From contig NW_015622547.1 in assembly GCF_000835495.1 (NCBI RefSeq), forward strand, positions 62,001 to 126,000: a stretch of 64,000 nt of DNA, in the 5' to 3' direction. Of this stretch, positions 11,111 through 22,727 are shown in pieces. Made by a program: the position numbers and the translations under genes. A model generated the notes under the pieces. The model had not been told where the DNA came from and ran no database searches. It saw only the letters and a list, made by a program, of their open reading frames with translations. Source of the stretch: Cladophialophora immunda. Its lineage: Eukaryota > Ascomycota > Eurotiomycetes > Chaetothyriales > Herpotrichiellaceae. Numbering within the stretch: the first letter of the stretch is position 1; every line of letters begins with the position of its first letter.

Positions 11111-13340
11111 TTAAATGTCTGAATTGAAGAATGACTCCCAGTCTTGATCCAGGTCCGGCATAATATCAAGCGAACAAGACACTTGGGGAAATTCATCCTG
11201 TGTCTGAAACAAGTCTGAGTCAAAGCTATACATACCTTCATAAGCGATAGTTGAGGATTGGCAATTCAGAACAGCGTCGGGAACATTGATGAAAGAGTTT
11301 GAAAGACTGGCCGGATAGTCTGGGAGGGTGCTCTGCTGACTCGAAGTCTGTAGGCTGCTAGACTTCAAGTGGCGTTCCGAAGCCACGTAAAGAGTTCCAA
11401 AATAAGGTATTGAGATTTTTGAAGGGACTGTAGAGCGCAATGAGTCGTCCACATGGACCAGCGAAAGCAGAGTTGCCAATGTTTTATGACATTCGCGTGA
11501 AAGATGATTGATCTTGTTTGCAGCCACTCTCTGCAACACCCCCATAGTCTCGTTGGCCAACTCGACATCAACGGTCCTCGGAGGGGCTCCGGAGTCACAG
11601 AACGACCCAATAACCAGGATGACTGCACCCATGAAACCCACAAAGTCGACTGACTGGCAATCGAAGATGGGTTGGCTGTTAAATTGAGATCGTAAAGACA
11701 GATAACGTCTCAACAAATCTCTTGCTGATTCGACCGCTGTCAGCCTGCTGTTCACGTAGAGATGGGATGTCGGCGACTTCAAGAGATATGGTAAATGCAA
11801 GTATATCCTGGTAAGGAAGTATTGCGTCTGACATATGAGCCTCTCTCGTAACTCATTCATGTCATCCGATTGAGAATTTGCCGGAATCTGGTGATCCCAC
11901 CAATGTATTGGTTTTGTGCTAGCAAGGGAAGTGAGCTCGTCATCGATATCGAGGATCTCGGAGAATTTGGGTCCTTTGCGACTCTGAACTTGGTCAATCA
12001 CACGGCCTGTGAGCATGCCTAAGCGGATCGCAAAGGGTAAGGTTGCGTGGCCAACTTCGCTTGTCTTGTCTGCATATGTGATGATGAAAGAATCGTCCGA
12101 GATAGCATATGGTAAGCCAAGCAGGACGGACAAGAATCGATCACCTAGATAGAGTGTCCACCATGCTGCACTTCGTCTAGGGGAGCTCGAATAATTGCGG
12201 TGGAGGTTCTGCGACAAGTCAGTAACGCCCAGTAACGTCATTCGAGGGCGTGGAGAGTAGACAACCATAATCTGAGCCAGTGAAATGCCGTGACGGTTGC
12301 ATAGAAAAGCGCGGCGGGGTTGACCAACGTCGAGATACACTTTTGCATGGAAGACGGTCAGAAGGAGACCTTCCACGTTGCTCGCGAATCGTTCGCCAGC
12401 AAGTACGAGACGATCCACAAGCGGAAGAAATTGTGAAGCCTCGGCGGCATTGTGACGGCCATAGGATGAGACAAGAAACCCGAGTTCTACGGGAGTACCC
12501 ATCGTGTAGACTCGTTCCAGAAACTCCAGCAGGGTCTCGTGAGAGGAATCTGTTCCGAAAGTCTTGATATGCCAGAAGTCCCACCATTTTGTGTCTCCAG
12601 AAAAACATGATTTCAATTCATTATAGGGTGGCAAGGCAGCTCTGAGTTGCTCACAAACGTGAGAAACTTCTCCGCGAGCCAAACTTGGAGTTGGAAACTG
12701 AAGGTCTTTTCCGTCAGCATGGGGATTGAGATTCTCGACATGCTGGTCCGATCCACTCGTGCTTGTGATCGGTTGAGTTGAAAGAAGCTATTCGGAATCA
12801 GCCAGAATCCTTCTCCACATGGGTTACATCAGAAAAGAGTCTTGTTATCTCGTACTTGTGACGCCTCCAGTGCTGCAACCAATGGAGCTCGACGGGTGAG
12901 CTCGGAGGGGTCATCCTCTGAGCTTCGAGCTGTCCCTTCATCAGGACCAGTAACGATAGACGCAGTGGCTCGAGAAACAGGTCTCTTCTCTCCAGAAAGG
13001 GATTGCACTAGACGTTCCAAGGTGGCCACTCTTTCTCTTAGAGTCTTTCTCTCCTCATTTGAGTCATCAGTACCACGTGGCTTCGGGACAACGCACGGAA
13101 TGCCGCGAGCACGACAACGGGTGCATTCACTGATCGAGTCCGAACTGTATACGCAACGGACTTTTCTCCGCCTACCTGTAGAGAATCAGACAGAAATCTC
13201 ACCAGATGTCACGCCGTAGGAGAAAAGTGATCAACTTGTTCCGAGCGGCGGTGAAACGGGAGCACCTTACACTCAGAGCAAGTCCCCGACCCCTCGCGCA
13301 GTCTCTTTGACACTCTTGACACGTCGGATGTTTGAGGCAT
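11111..13340 (-). CDS. Zn2Cys6 transcription factor 2 (fungal_trans domain)
   Basis: Three exons (13340-13271, 13175-12856, 12787-11111) join to 688 residues. The 95-nt first intron falls inside the zinc cluster. Splicing restores TCSECRRRKVRC followed by C-x2-C-x6-C (ECTRCRARGIPC), a full Gal4-type cluster. A leucine-rich linker (LRERVATLERLVQSL) probably dimerises. The large last exon carries the fungal-specific regulator domain, with features such as WWTLYLGDRFLSVLLGLPYAI. The start is the ATG opening MPQTSDVSRVSKRL; longer upstream frames lack an ATG in phase. It reads toward the LITAF-like gene and lies downstream of the aldo-keto reductase on the same strand. Targets are unknown. Confidence 0.87.
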
Positions 13341-13619
13341 GCCGTGGAAGAGGCTATGTGTAACACTCTGCCATGCTGAGAGGATGCATAAGAGGACGGG
13401 CAATGAGAAGGGTAGCAGGAGAGACTAGGTGAAGAGCCAAGGTACGCCAAGTAGTCGGACTTCAAGGAATCGAGTTTAAATCCGTCTAACGACGTCATCC
13501 GCCACAGCCTTCCAACCCCGTCCCAGCCTCGCGAGGCTTCCTGCAACCAACGAGCCAGTCCTCCTTCTTCGGTTTCGAGTAGGGAGCCTCACTCTCTCTT
13601 CCAAAACGGGTCCTGTGCT

Positions 13620-14982
13620 TCAAGAAATGGCCTAGATTTGAATGGGAATATGTTAGTCCCAGTCTGTTTTGTATCGCTGCTTTCTGCTGCATTTCCGATC
13701 GACGACGGGGACATACCTTTAGTTCCTCTACGCCCTCAAACGCCCCCCACCACAGCTCCAGCTTTGTCGGTCGTGTCGGCCCAACATGCTTGTCACCCTT
13801 GCCTGACAGAAACGCGTGAGGATAACCCAGATTCGCCGGAACTGCTTCTTCGATTTCTCGGATGTCGTCTTCCGAGAGCTGGATGCTCAAATTGTCGATG
13901 TTGGCTTGAAGGTGTTCGATCTTCCGGCCCCCCACGATCGGGAATACGTACGGCGCCTAGTCAGAGTCAACAGGCACTCGCTATGTCCCGACCACGACAC
14001 GAGCTGCCTACCTTTAGGGTGACATATCTCAAAGCGATGCCAACTGCGTTTGTTCCCTTCCTCTTGGCGACTCGTTCCAAGGCTTCGGTGGCACGCTCAT
14101 ATGCGTCCAGTCCCTTTCCAGAGAGGTCATATTCTGGCCTTCCTCCCTTTTGTGCCTTCTCAGCCTTGCTTTTGAACTTTCCAGCGCCCATTGACTCCCA
14201 CACTGTGATCGCCATTCCCTCGGCCTGACACATAGGGACTATGTCTCGCTCGATGTCTCGGGCCACAACGTTCCACAAACCCTCGTAGACCACGAACGGA
14301 GTCAAGCAGTGTTGCCGGGCATAATCATTTGCCTTGACGACCAACCACGCTGGCCAATTGGAGATTCCCAGATACAGGACTTTACCCTGTTTGACAACGT
14401 CATCAAGAGATCTCATTAGCTCCGGGATGCTGGTCACTCCGTCCCAGGCGTGCACATAAAGGATGTCGACATAGTCCGTCTTCAGTCGCTTGAGACTCTC
14501 TGCCAGCGACAGGCGGAGACTCTTTCTATTCGCGCCACCGAAGTTGGATGTGATACTTCCTTCCGGCATCTGCTCGGGGAGTTTGTAGGGCAGCGTGAAC
14601 TTGGTGGCGATGATCATCTGCTCTCTGACTCCGCGGTCAGCCATCCAGTCCCCAACCCACTCTTCTGACTGCCCCGCCATGTAGAAGTTGGCAGTGTCAA
14701 TAAAGTTACCACCCGCGGCATGAAATTTATCAAGGATTGTGTAGCTGCTCTCCTTGTTGCACTCCCCCATCTCCGGGCCCCTATTCCTCAGTCAGCTATC
14801 CAGAGCAAGGTGGGCTGGCAGACGAGTTTCAATTGTGGATGGACGCCTTCAGTTACTGACCATATTTCACCGAAGCCCATAGCACCGAGGCAGAGAGGAG
14901 AGACGAGGATGGACGCATTGGGACAAAGGAGACGGTGGTGACCGAGCTTGGTGCGTGGCGGTGGTACAGGTTGGGGAGGCAT
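13620..14982 (-). CDS. Aldo-keto reductase (norsolorinic acid reductase/AAD type)
   Basis: Four exons (14982-14861, 14780-14012, 13956-13717, 13631-13620) give 380 residues, normal for fungal aryl-alcohol-dehydrogenase-like AKRs. Seen: LCLGAMGFGEIWGPEMGECN at the N terminus, GGNFIDTANFYMAGQSEEWV (catalytic Asp and Tyr), MIIATKFTLPYK (catalytic Lys), YVDILYVHAWD (catalytic His), and the NADPH-binding end FPIVGGRKIEHLQANI. The last exon is only four codons including the stop; if that intron is not used, the protein ends a little later. Known role: NADPH-dependent reduction of aldehydes or ketones. No secretion or membrane signal. The substrate is unknown. Confidence 0.9.
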
Positions 14983-16108
14983 TGTGTGAATTGCAGTGTC
15001 TGGACAAGCGGGAGACTGTGAAGCAGAGGATAATAGAAGTTTGGGAATACCTCTCCTCCAAACAGACAAAGGCCATCATTTATGATCCTTATTCTCTATT
15101 CTTTGCGCATAGAAGCGGCCCGAAGCCTCCTGTTGTATTCCATTTCCATTGCATTGCCAGATCTCAAGATGCGGGCCGCTTTTGTCCCGCTTCCACGCCA
15201 AGGACAAAATGCGCGTCAGCTCAACTTCTCAGAAGCAGGACAGACCCTACGAGGGCGGTTCATTTCACTCTTCAGATTATTTTCGCACATTTTGTTCACC
15301 AGTCAAAAGGTGCAACGCATGTAGTGCAGCTAGACGTTTGGAACCCTCCGATAACTTTGAGGAGGTCGCGTGTCGTTGATGATTATGCTTCCTTGTTGAT
15401 CATTGCCGGAACAGAGCACCGATCACACCCAAGTAGTCGTTTGCAAAGGGGAAGGCTATAAGCATGCTTAGGTTGAGTTGGGATTAATCAAACAAGTCAA
15501 TACCTGCATCAGAAACAATCAGGTCTATTGAGGCCCCCAGGATCAAAAGCCGTTGGCAGCTCCAGGGACCAGTGGAATGGTTGTACTGGTACTGAATGCG
15601 ATCAGAGCTCCCCAGTTTGGTTCATGGACTGGCATGGAGACTGATCCTGTCACGATATCCTGGACAGTCAGATCATTCATGATTTCCGCCCGGCTAGTGG
15701 ATCCCGCGAGTTCTTCAGAGGAGGTCGAATATATTGGGTCCGAAGTGTCCTTGGGGCTGTCCCCAGGCACATTCGATCCGTTCTGTTCAGTTGGCGCATT
15801 AGCAGCCAGAGGATGGAGCACTTAGCGACCACGTCCTTGCACATGTCATAAGCCTTCTTCACTAGCTTAGGGGGGCGGGCGATGTCTCGGCTGCGAATGT
15901 TTGCCACTTTGGGTTGAACTCTGCGTTGCCGAATCCGGCAGGCCAAGTCCGACGTCTTCGTATCTCTCCTCTTCATCTCTCACTCCTGGGAAACGCACCC
16001 TCCCTCTCGCATGTAACACTGCGTTTGACGACGCTCCATGGCGTTTTCCTTCCTAGCTGGAGCAACCAGACTCGAGATGATACCTCGGTGACTAGACACT
16101 GTCAAAGC
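14983..16108. other. Divergent intergenic region
   Basis: About 1.1 kb between the aldo-keto reductase and regulator 3 starts. Two short minus-strand frames (15543-15821 and 15677-15976) could not be spliced into a sensible protein. No repeat or RNA seen. Confidence 0.45.
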
Positions 16109-18436
16109 ATGCCCCGTCGAGTATCATGTGTGACTTGTCGTTCACGCAAGGTCCGTCATGGCCGCAATACCCATTGACAAGTGCGAATCTAGCTGAAGTG
16201 GCCTTCCTGCCAGGCTAAATGCGACCGTCTTCTTCCCCGTTGCTCCACCTGCTCCAAGTTGGACCGCCTATGTTTGGCCCCGGGAAGGAAATCTGATCTT
16301 GTATGGCTGCGTCCACGAGTCGACAAATGGTCGGATCGTGGACTTAGAGCGAGCACTGGGCGGCATGCTTTGCTGTCGGGTGAGTGAAGGCTGGAATCGA
16401 GTCCTCTATCCCAGTCTCAAGCTACTACTAATACAATGCTACACCAGAGGACGAGTGCTCCCGGCACATCGCACGGATCGTTGCATCTACCAACAATGAT
16501 TCAATCGAAACAATCCTGAATCGCATTGATGGAGAAAAGGATTGTGTCACCACTTCCACCCTGAGCCATGGGCCCTTTGGGGGTGTTTAGACTGAGAGTT
16601 CTGATAATAATGCCGCACGGGGTCAATTCGTGAGGCAGGGCAAGGCTTTAAACATTCCCACTGTCGATGGATCAACAAGCATAGAGATGGATCAGACGCT
16701 TTGGCCCTTGCAGGAGCCATGGATTGAAGCACCTTGTGATGCCGACCCTTGGAGAGGGAATTCACCCATTATCCGTGAGGACGACGCTCAGTTACACCGG
16801 GATGAAGACCACGAGCCATCGTTACACGCCGCCTATGATGAAATTCTAGCTTCTGCCACCACTGGAGCAAATTCGCTCGCGAGATCGATCATATCAATGC
16901 CAATCTCAAGCGTTCTCGACACATCCGACCTCGACTTTTACACCATTCGAATTCTGCTGGACCGCTATCAGCATACCCTGATACCATGTTTCCTTCCACT
17001 GAAAAAATCTGAACCCTCTCCGTGGGAGATTTTGCATATACCCAAGGTTCACCAGATATTGGGGGAGATCATGGTACAGGGCGACGCGGGCAATTCAAGA
17101 GTGAGTTTGTTCTTCGCTGTCCTCTGCGCGGGTGCCTTTCATCTCGACGTCCAGGCCCGTATCTCCGGCGCCACGAATTCCCAATGGCCTTCGCTTGGGG
17201 AACTCTTCCGACGACGGGCCAAGACCCGACTGAGGTTGTCTTTGAAGGACCTGTGGTCAGGAAGATCGAAAGAAGACATTACGGACGTTATGCTTGCGTT
17301 GACGAGCATGTTCACTGTCCGTGTAAGCCTCTCTGCGGTCCCCGAGGACAGAGGCTGGCTTGCTAACCTGGTAATCCACATCACAGGTGGTCAGCGGCGA
17401 AATGACAGATATCTCCATATACCTGCGGCAAATTAGCTTGCTAAAGGCCGTTTACTGGACGAAGCTGAGTACTGTTCCTGCGAGCCTGGTCATGGTAGAG
17501 AACATCTTTCTATACATAGAAACCTTGCAAGACACCGTTGGTATCTTTGGTCGGCGGAGGGTTCTTGAGCAGCAACTCCCCGAACATACACGAAGAACTG
17601 TCATGCCTGCACAAGTCGACCCGAACGCCAGCCATGAGAATAACGGATTGCAAAACCAACCTGAAGCAATGAGGCATTCAGATTCCCTCGAAAGCCCCCC
17701 TTCTGTGCCAGGATCCCCCGCTCAAGACAATCGAGAGCTGATCTTTGAACAAATCTTCTCAATCCCAGCGTCGCTGTTTCAGCTGATATCGAGGACCAGC
17801 GCCCTCGTCCACGAGCTTCAGGAACTCGAAGTCGATCTTGTACCCCGTGCTCATGCGTGTGCTCATGAGCAAATCGTCCGCAAAATCAGTCAGCTCGAGA
17901 AGGAAATTTGGGACTGGAAGAAGCCCCCGTCCAGCGAGCAAAACTATACTGACAATGATCAAGTGTTTGGTGTGCTCGTGAACACGGTCGATGCGACAGC
18001 CGCCCTGACCACCAGAGAATCATCGCCCTTGTCCCCCTTGCATCATTTCATGGATGCAATGCACTCAGCCTTGTTGATCCATTTCTACCGGAGCGTACGA
18101 AGGTTGGATTCTCTGATGGTACAGCATCTGGTGGACCAGACGGTCGAGTCCTTACTATATTGCAAGGAAGCAAGACGAAGATTCCATGATCCATCATCAA
18201 ACGTCTGTTGGCCACTCTTTATTGCCGGTTGTGAGGCTATTGATCCTGGGACCCGAAAGGTTGTGGCCGACCACCTTGACGAAGAAACACTAAGGACTGG
18301 CATGCGGATGTACGAAGTTGCAGCTCGGGCGATGAGGGAGGTTTGGGCTTCTCGAGACGAGCGGAATGATCGCAGTCTCCACTGGTCGACAGTGTTGAAG
18401 GAGAAGAATATGCTAGTTGGGCTGACACTTAGCTAG
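16109..18436 (+). CDS. Zn2Cys6 transcription factor 3 (Fungal_trans_2/ACR-2-like)
   Basis: Five exons (16109-16150, 16214-16379, 16448-16584, 16639-17322, 17387-18436) join to 692 residues. The first intron splits the zinc cluster; splicing gives CVTCRSRKAKC then CSTCSKLDRLC, with all six cysteines correctly spaced. The rest, including SPWEILHIPKVHQILGEIM and the C-terminal DEETLRTGMRMYEVAARAM, has the look of the Fungal_trans_2 group that includes Neurospora ACR-2. An in-frame TAG at 16588 forces an intron there; its exact ends (GT at 16585, AG at 16638) are the least certain of the model. It is divergent from the aldo-keto reductase. Function is regulatory by domain; target genes unknown. 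Confidence 0.83.
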
Positions 18437-19159
18437 CCTTGACGTAGCTTTTTATTTGATAAATCATGTAAATTGAACAAACTACGTTCAACATTACAAA
18501 GAAAGCACAACCCAGCACGGTTACGACTGTAAGTCAACGACTGATGGCAGCGTCTTTCATTGCCGGAAGTCAGAAAAGATGTTCGTATACTGTGAGGTAT
18601 GAGGGCCAACATCATGATGCTGAAACTGACCCAAAAGCTCACCATCCCAAACAATCTCTGCTACCGCGGACGTGATTGAGAACTGTGTTGTTGATAGGCC
18701 TGACCCTGGGACGTTTACATGTCTTATGCTGTCATGCTTTCAACCCAATGGGCGTCTAGCGTGGCAAGCTCCATGAAGGATAACTAGATTTTTAATTTCA
18801 CACATTAGCTGTTAAGGCTACAGGGCACTCGTGCGATGTCTGGAATGTTTATCTACAATGCAAATCGGCCTAGACGTGTGGACTCGAGAAGGAAGGTCAA
18901 CGCCGAAAGTCGCGCGCAATTGACTTCCTCTCGTGGTTAGGGACAACTTTCGCTATCGCATTCCCTTACCAAAGTCAGGGCCGAATTTAGTTCCTTTGTC
19001 CAGCATTTCCCATGACATGACTTCTCAGTGGAACTCGTTGTAGAGTATTACTCTCGAGCGGTAAACTTTGCCCAGCCAAAGTCTGGATACTATGAACAGC
19101 CAAGTCAAGATACCTCAGTTTCCATGGAACTATCTGTTTATCAAGGCAGCAGGGAGCGT
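18437..19159. other. Convergent intergenic gap
   Basis: About 720 bases with no supported gene, between two convergent genes. Confidence 0.5.
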
Positions 19160-20355
19160 CTAATCATCCTCAACCAGCTCCTTGATCATCGAGTCAATAT
19201 AAGCCCTCTGCTCCTTCAGAAATTCCTTGACGCCCGCAGTGTCAAAATCCAGATGAGCCTGATGACGCTGGCGGATTCTCCTCAACTGATCTCGCACACG
19301 CTCTTCGATGTTTTCCAAGCGATACTCGGTATATTGCTTATAGAGCTCTGGAAGATGGCAGATTGGGCGGAATCCCACCAGGACTAATTCGTCTTTGAGA
19401 AGAGGAGACTTGGATCGAAACGAAGTCACCATCGTGATTCGCTCAGCGCCTCCTCGAGCCTTGAGAGCTTGGTGCTCAATATATCGCCCTTGCATCATGA
19501 CAGCAGATCCCTGTGCACCAGTCAGCCTCACGACCAATTTGGAAAAAGTGAACTCGGTAGTCGTGATCACTTGCCTGAGTCGGGCCGCGCACTTTGAGCA
19601 CTTGGCCGGTCCCGGTTCTGACGACAGTCTCTCCCCCTACCATGCACTGGCAGTCCGAGAGCATGGTGACACAGACGTACGGGACACTGTCGAAGTGCCA
19701 TGCAAAGGCAGATTCATCGACAATGTCCTCTGCGTGTGCCCCGTTTCCATTTAGTACGCCGTTCACCGTGCAAGTTGCTCCCGGGGTATAGCGTCGATCG
19801 ACCGAGACATTGGTGTGACCAACCTCGTATTCAAAGACGGGAACCACCTCGATTCCGGCCAGCTTTGACATTATAGCCAGCACTTCCGGACTGTACCAGG
19901 CGTCGTGGATGAATGGTGCTGCACTGATAAAAGCCTCAGTGAACTGAAGTGCCAATTCAAACGTGGTGAAAGTAGGTGGGAGCACAACTATTACCTTGGT
20001 GGAAATCCCTTCACCATGTCCGATGCAAAATCTGATGAGACATGATGATCTTGTAACACGACCGGACTGAATATTTCTGCTCGCATCTGCCTGATTGCCT
20101 CCTCCGTGAACAGGCTGAATGGAGATGTGAGAGCTAGAGGCGAGACACCCGCTCCCTCAAGTCCAATGTCTTTCATGGTAAAAACTTGCTCTGGGTTGAT
20201 AAAGTTCAGGTGCTTCTTCGGGTTAAGCGGACATGTTCGACTTTCTGCGCCTCCTCTACTAGCCATTGAGGCAAAGGATGGCTCGCCTTGGTCCTCTTCT
20301 TCTGCAGCGGACCTGTGACCTGTGGAGGACGTAGTGTAGCTGGAGTCACTGCCAT
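19160..20355 (-). CDS. Fe(II)/2OG dioxygenase-like protein with apparent one-base deletion
   Basis: Exons 20355-19995, 19923-19575 and 19510-19160 total 1061 nt, one short of a multiple of three. Near 20228-20236 the frame must change from WLVEEAQKVEHV to LNPKKHLNFINPEQVFTMK, and no splice pair is present. One base therefore seems missing, by mutation or sequencing error; about 353 residues were intended. The core reads AWHFDSVPYV (HxD) and, 50-odd residues later, IEHQALKARGGAERITMV (distal His, then Arg), fitting a metal-binding double-stranded beta-helix. The second intron (19574-19511) uses a GC donor (GCAAGT). The tail is a charged helix (LENIEERVRDQLRRIRQ). I recognise this as a fungus-specific dioxygenase-like family without known substrate; family placement is from memory. 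Confidence 0.65.
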
Positions 20356-21019
20356 TGTGGGGGACGAAAAGGAATCACAAACAACCCGGACAGTGGCCAA
20401 GTCAATCAGGTGAAAAAGATATTGAATAGTTGCAAAGGAAGAGTGCTGAAGTAAATTGGTCCACATCTGTGCCTCTCTCCCTTTCAAGAAATTCGAGGGT
20501 GATATTCTTTATACATTATTGGTGTGAAGGACTAGATGTTCGTCCTGTTATCAGAGGATGATCGATAAACCGATAGAAGTCGAAATCCATTACATAGAAT
20601 AACCCCCAGGAATGGTAAGTCAACTCCGAAGTCTTAGAGTGGGACCCCTCCACCGGGGCCGCATCCTGCGGCATGGTCTTCTCTTCGATATACGCTTGGG
20701 TCTCCTAGAGGCATGATAATCTACCCATCATGTGGACAGATAGCACGAAAGCCACAGTTTGGCTGGGTTTGCTGACTCGACCGTATACTTCGTGCCACCC
20801 CCGGCCAATGACCTCTCAGATATTGCTCATTGCGGTATCTTTGCACGGACCGTGTGAGCAACGTACACCCACTCTCAGCCGAATTTGCAGAAATCGCATG
20901 CACGCTGATCAGCCTTCAGCTATTTATTCATAGTGCGCGACCACCCGTCAAAGTATCTGATGTTCGTCTCTTCTTTCGGTTCAATGGAAATTGCCACTCT
21001 TTTGTAGAAGTGTAACAAC

Positions 21020-21145
21020 ATGGCGTTCGACGTCGTCGTTGTGGGCGCAGGTCCGCGTGCTGCCTGGATCAACGATGAACTACAACGTCGCATAACCTCG
21101 CATGCCAGGCGGTTCGGTCTCAAGACTTACCAGTATTGTAATTAG
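21020..21145 (+). pseudogene. Possible relic of an FAD oxidoreductase N terminus
   Basis: An ATG opens 41 codons starting MAFDVVVVGAGPRAAW, which matches the beta-alpha-beta dinucleotide fold start (GxGP) of flavin oxidoreductases. The frame then stops, and no continuation in any frame or through introns was found. It could be a chance frame, or the front of a decayed gene. Confidence 0.25.
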
Positions 21146-22635
21146 ACGCGTCTAAGTATTTGACAATGTTTCTCTGTACGCATTGTGAGAATGTAGTATC
21201 GAAGCCAGCATATAAAGGGACATACGTGAGAGACACTGGAAAGAACTTTGATTTCACGCCGTAGAAAGACCTCCTCTTTCGACATCGCAAAGTCGGACTT
21301 GTTGATGACTGCCTGACTCGGGAATGCTTGCGAAGCACAATCCCTTTAGAGAAACTACTCGATGGACACCCCCGAATGTCCACAGTGGAGGCCCGCTTGG
21401 CAAGGCTGAGGGAAGAGCTCACCGGTAAATCCTGCTTGAGGTTAATAGGATTAGGGTATGCTCTGGCTTATTTCAGCACAAGCCTACACGCCGAGGCAAC
21501 CCACCGGGACAAAACTCCAGGAACATCGTGGGAGACACGAACGAAAACGCCTGAAATGCTTGCATGAACCTATCTGGAGAGCGACCAGCACCCGGCTATC
21601 TGAGGGCACGGAGGTGCCAAGGCGCTAACATACCTTGAGGTAGGCGCGCCCACAAGCAAGGCACCACGATGAATTACTCGCACCTGCAAAGTATTCATCT
21701 GTCAGCAAGATAACCCATGCTTCGCAGCAATCCAGCTTTTGTCAATCAAGACAGTCTCCTAGGGGCAATGCTCAAGTTATCTCCAAGCAGCTCTTACTGC
21801 TTAGGCAGCGAAGCAAGATGATTGCCGACAACGAGGCTGACGAGGCTGGCAAGGCCGGCTCCACGAGTCAGGGGTGCTTCGTACTCGCAGACGTTATGAG
21901 CCTCCTCATGGGACGTCTTCCGGGATAAATTAAAAGTTTCGATAATAATATGGTTTACGAGTATTGGCCGTCAGTTACGAGGCCTCGCTTAATTCGTCCC
22001 CGTTTGCCAAACATGGCACCCACATGGCCAGTGGAGCTCCAAAGGGGCCGGATTTGGACGAGTCTAATTTCCACCCTTTGGCTAGAACAAACTTTCAATC
22101 TTCTATCTATCACCCCTACACGGCAAGTACAGCAGTCGTACGAGTGCCTACCTACTGGTCACGTTTCGATTATGCATGTTTCGCCAGGATGCCGATTGGC
22201 AACGCGATAGTTTTGAGCTTTCTGCTTGCTGATTCAGTGCCACGATAACGGTGAGATCCAGATGTCTTCCCGTTACGGCCGGCCAGAACCAAGTCATATT
22301 CCCTGCGTACGGGTGTCGGCGTAGCTCAAGACACTGGGCCTAGAAGGTGGGTACCAGCAAAATCCAGAACCGTGGCGTAGCTGACAATTACCAAGGGCCG
22401 TGGTGCGCCATCTAGATCGAGCCTTTTGGTCCAGCAGAAGATGCAAAGTCCAGTCGGAAAGCCTCTCCGCTGCCCAAAAACAAGCCTCCCGCAGCGACAT
22501 GTCTTGCTATGGCTGCCTTGATGTCTAATAGTCAACCGACAGAGTTTCTACTGTGATTGATATGACCACGCGGCACTGGGCTGGCGTCGGGAGTGCCGAC
22601 ACGCGAGCGATGGAGACGTATTTTCAGCAGCTCAG

Positions 22636-22642
22636 TATAAAA
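22636..22642 (+). promoter_or_regulatory. TATA box
   Basis: TATAAAA about 90 bases before the ATG at 22728, which itself has a good Kozak-like context (aaaccATGg). Confidence 0.45.
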
Positions 22643-22727
22643 TCCAAAGATCCGCCACCAAAGGGTGAATTCTGCCTTCTTGTGGCTTCGCTTCCAACCG
22701 CGCACTTGTAACAACGATCACCAAACC

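Larger units (their letters stand above)
20356..22727. other. Gene-poor 2.4 kb region
   Basis: Contains no intact gene that I can support. It includes a short relic-like frame at 21020-21145 (listed separately), AT-rich patches around 20.5 and 21.9 kb, and the core promoter of the following gene. Confidence 0.5.

Noticed and set aside
15543..15976. Possible two-frame minus-strand gene upstream of the aldo-keto reductase
   Set aside because: No donor/acceptor pair joins the frames and no family features appear.
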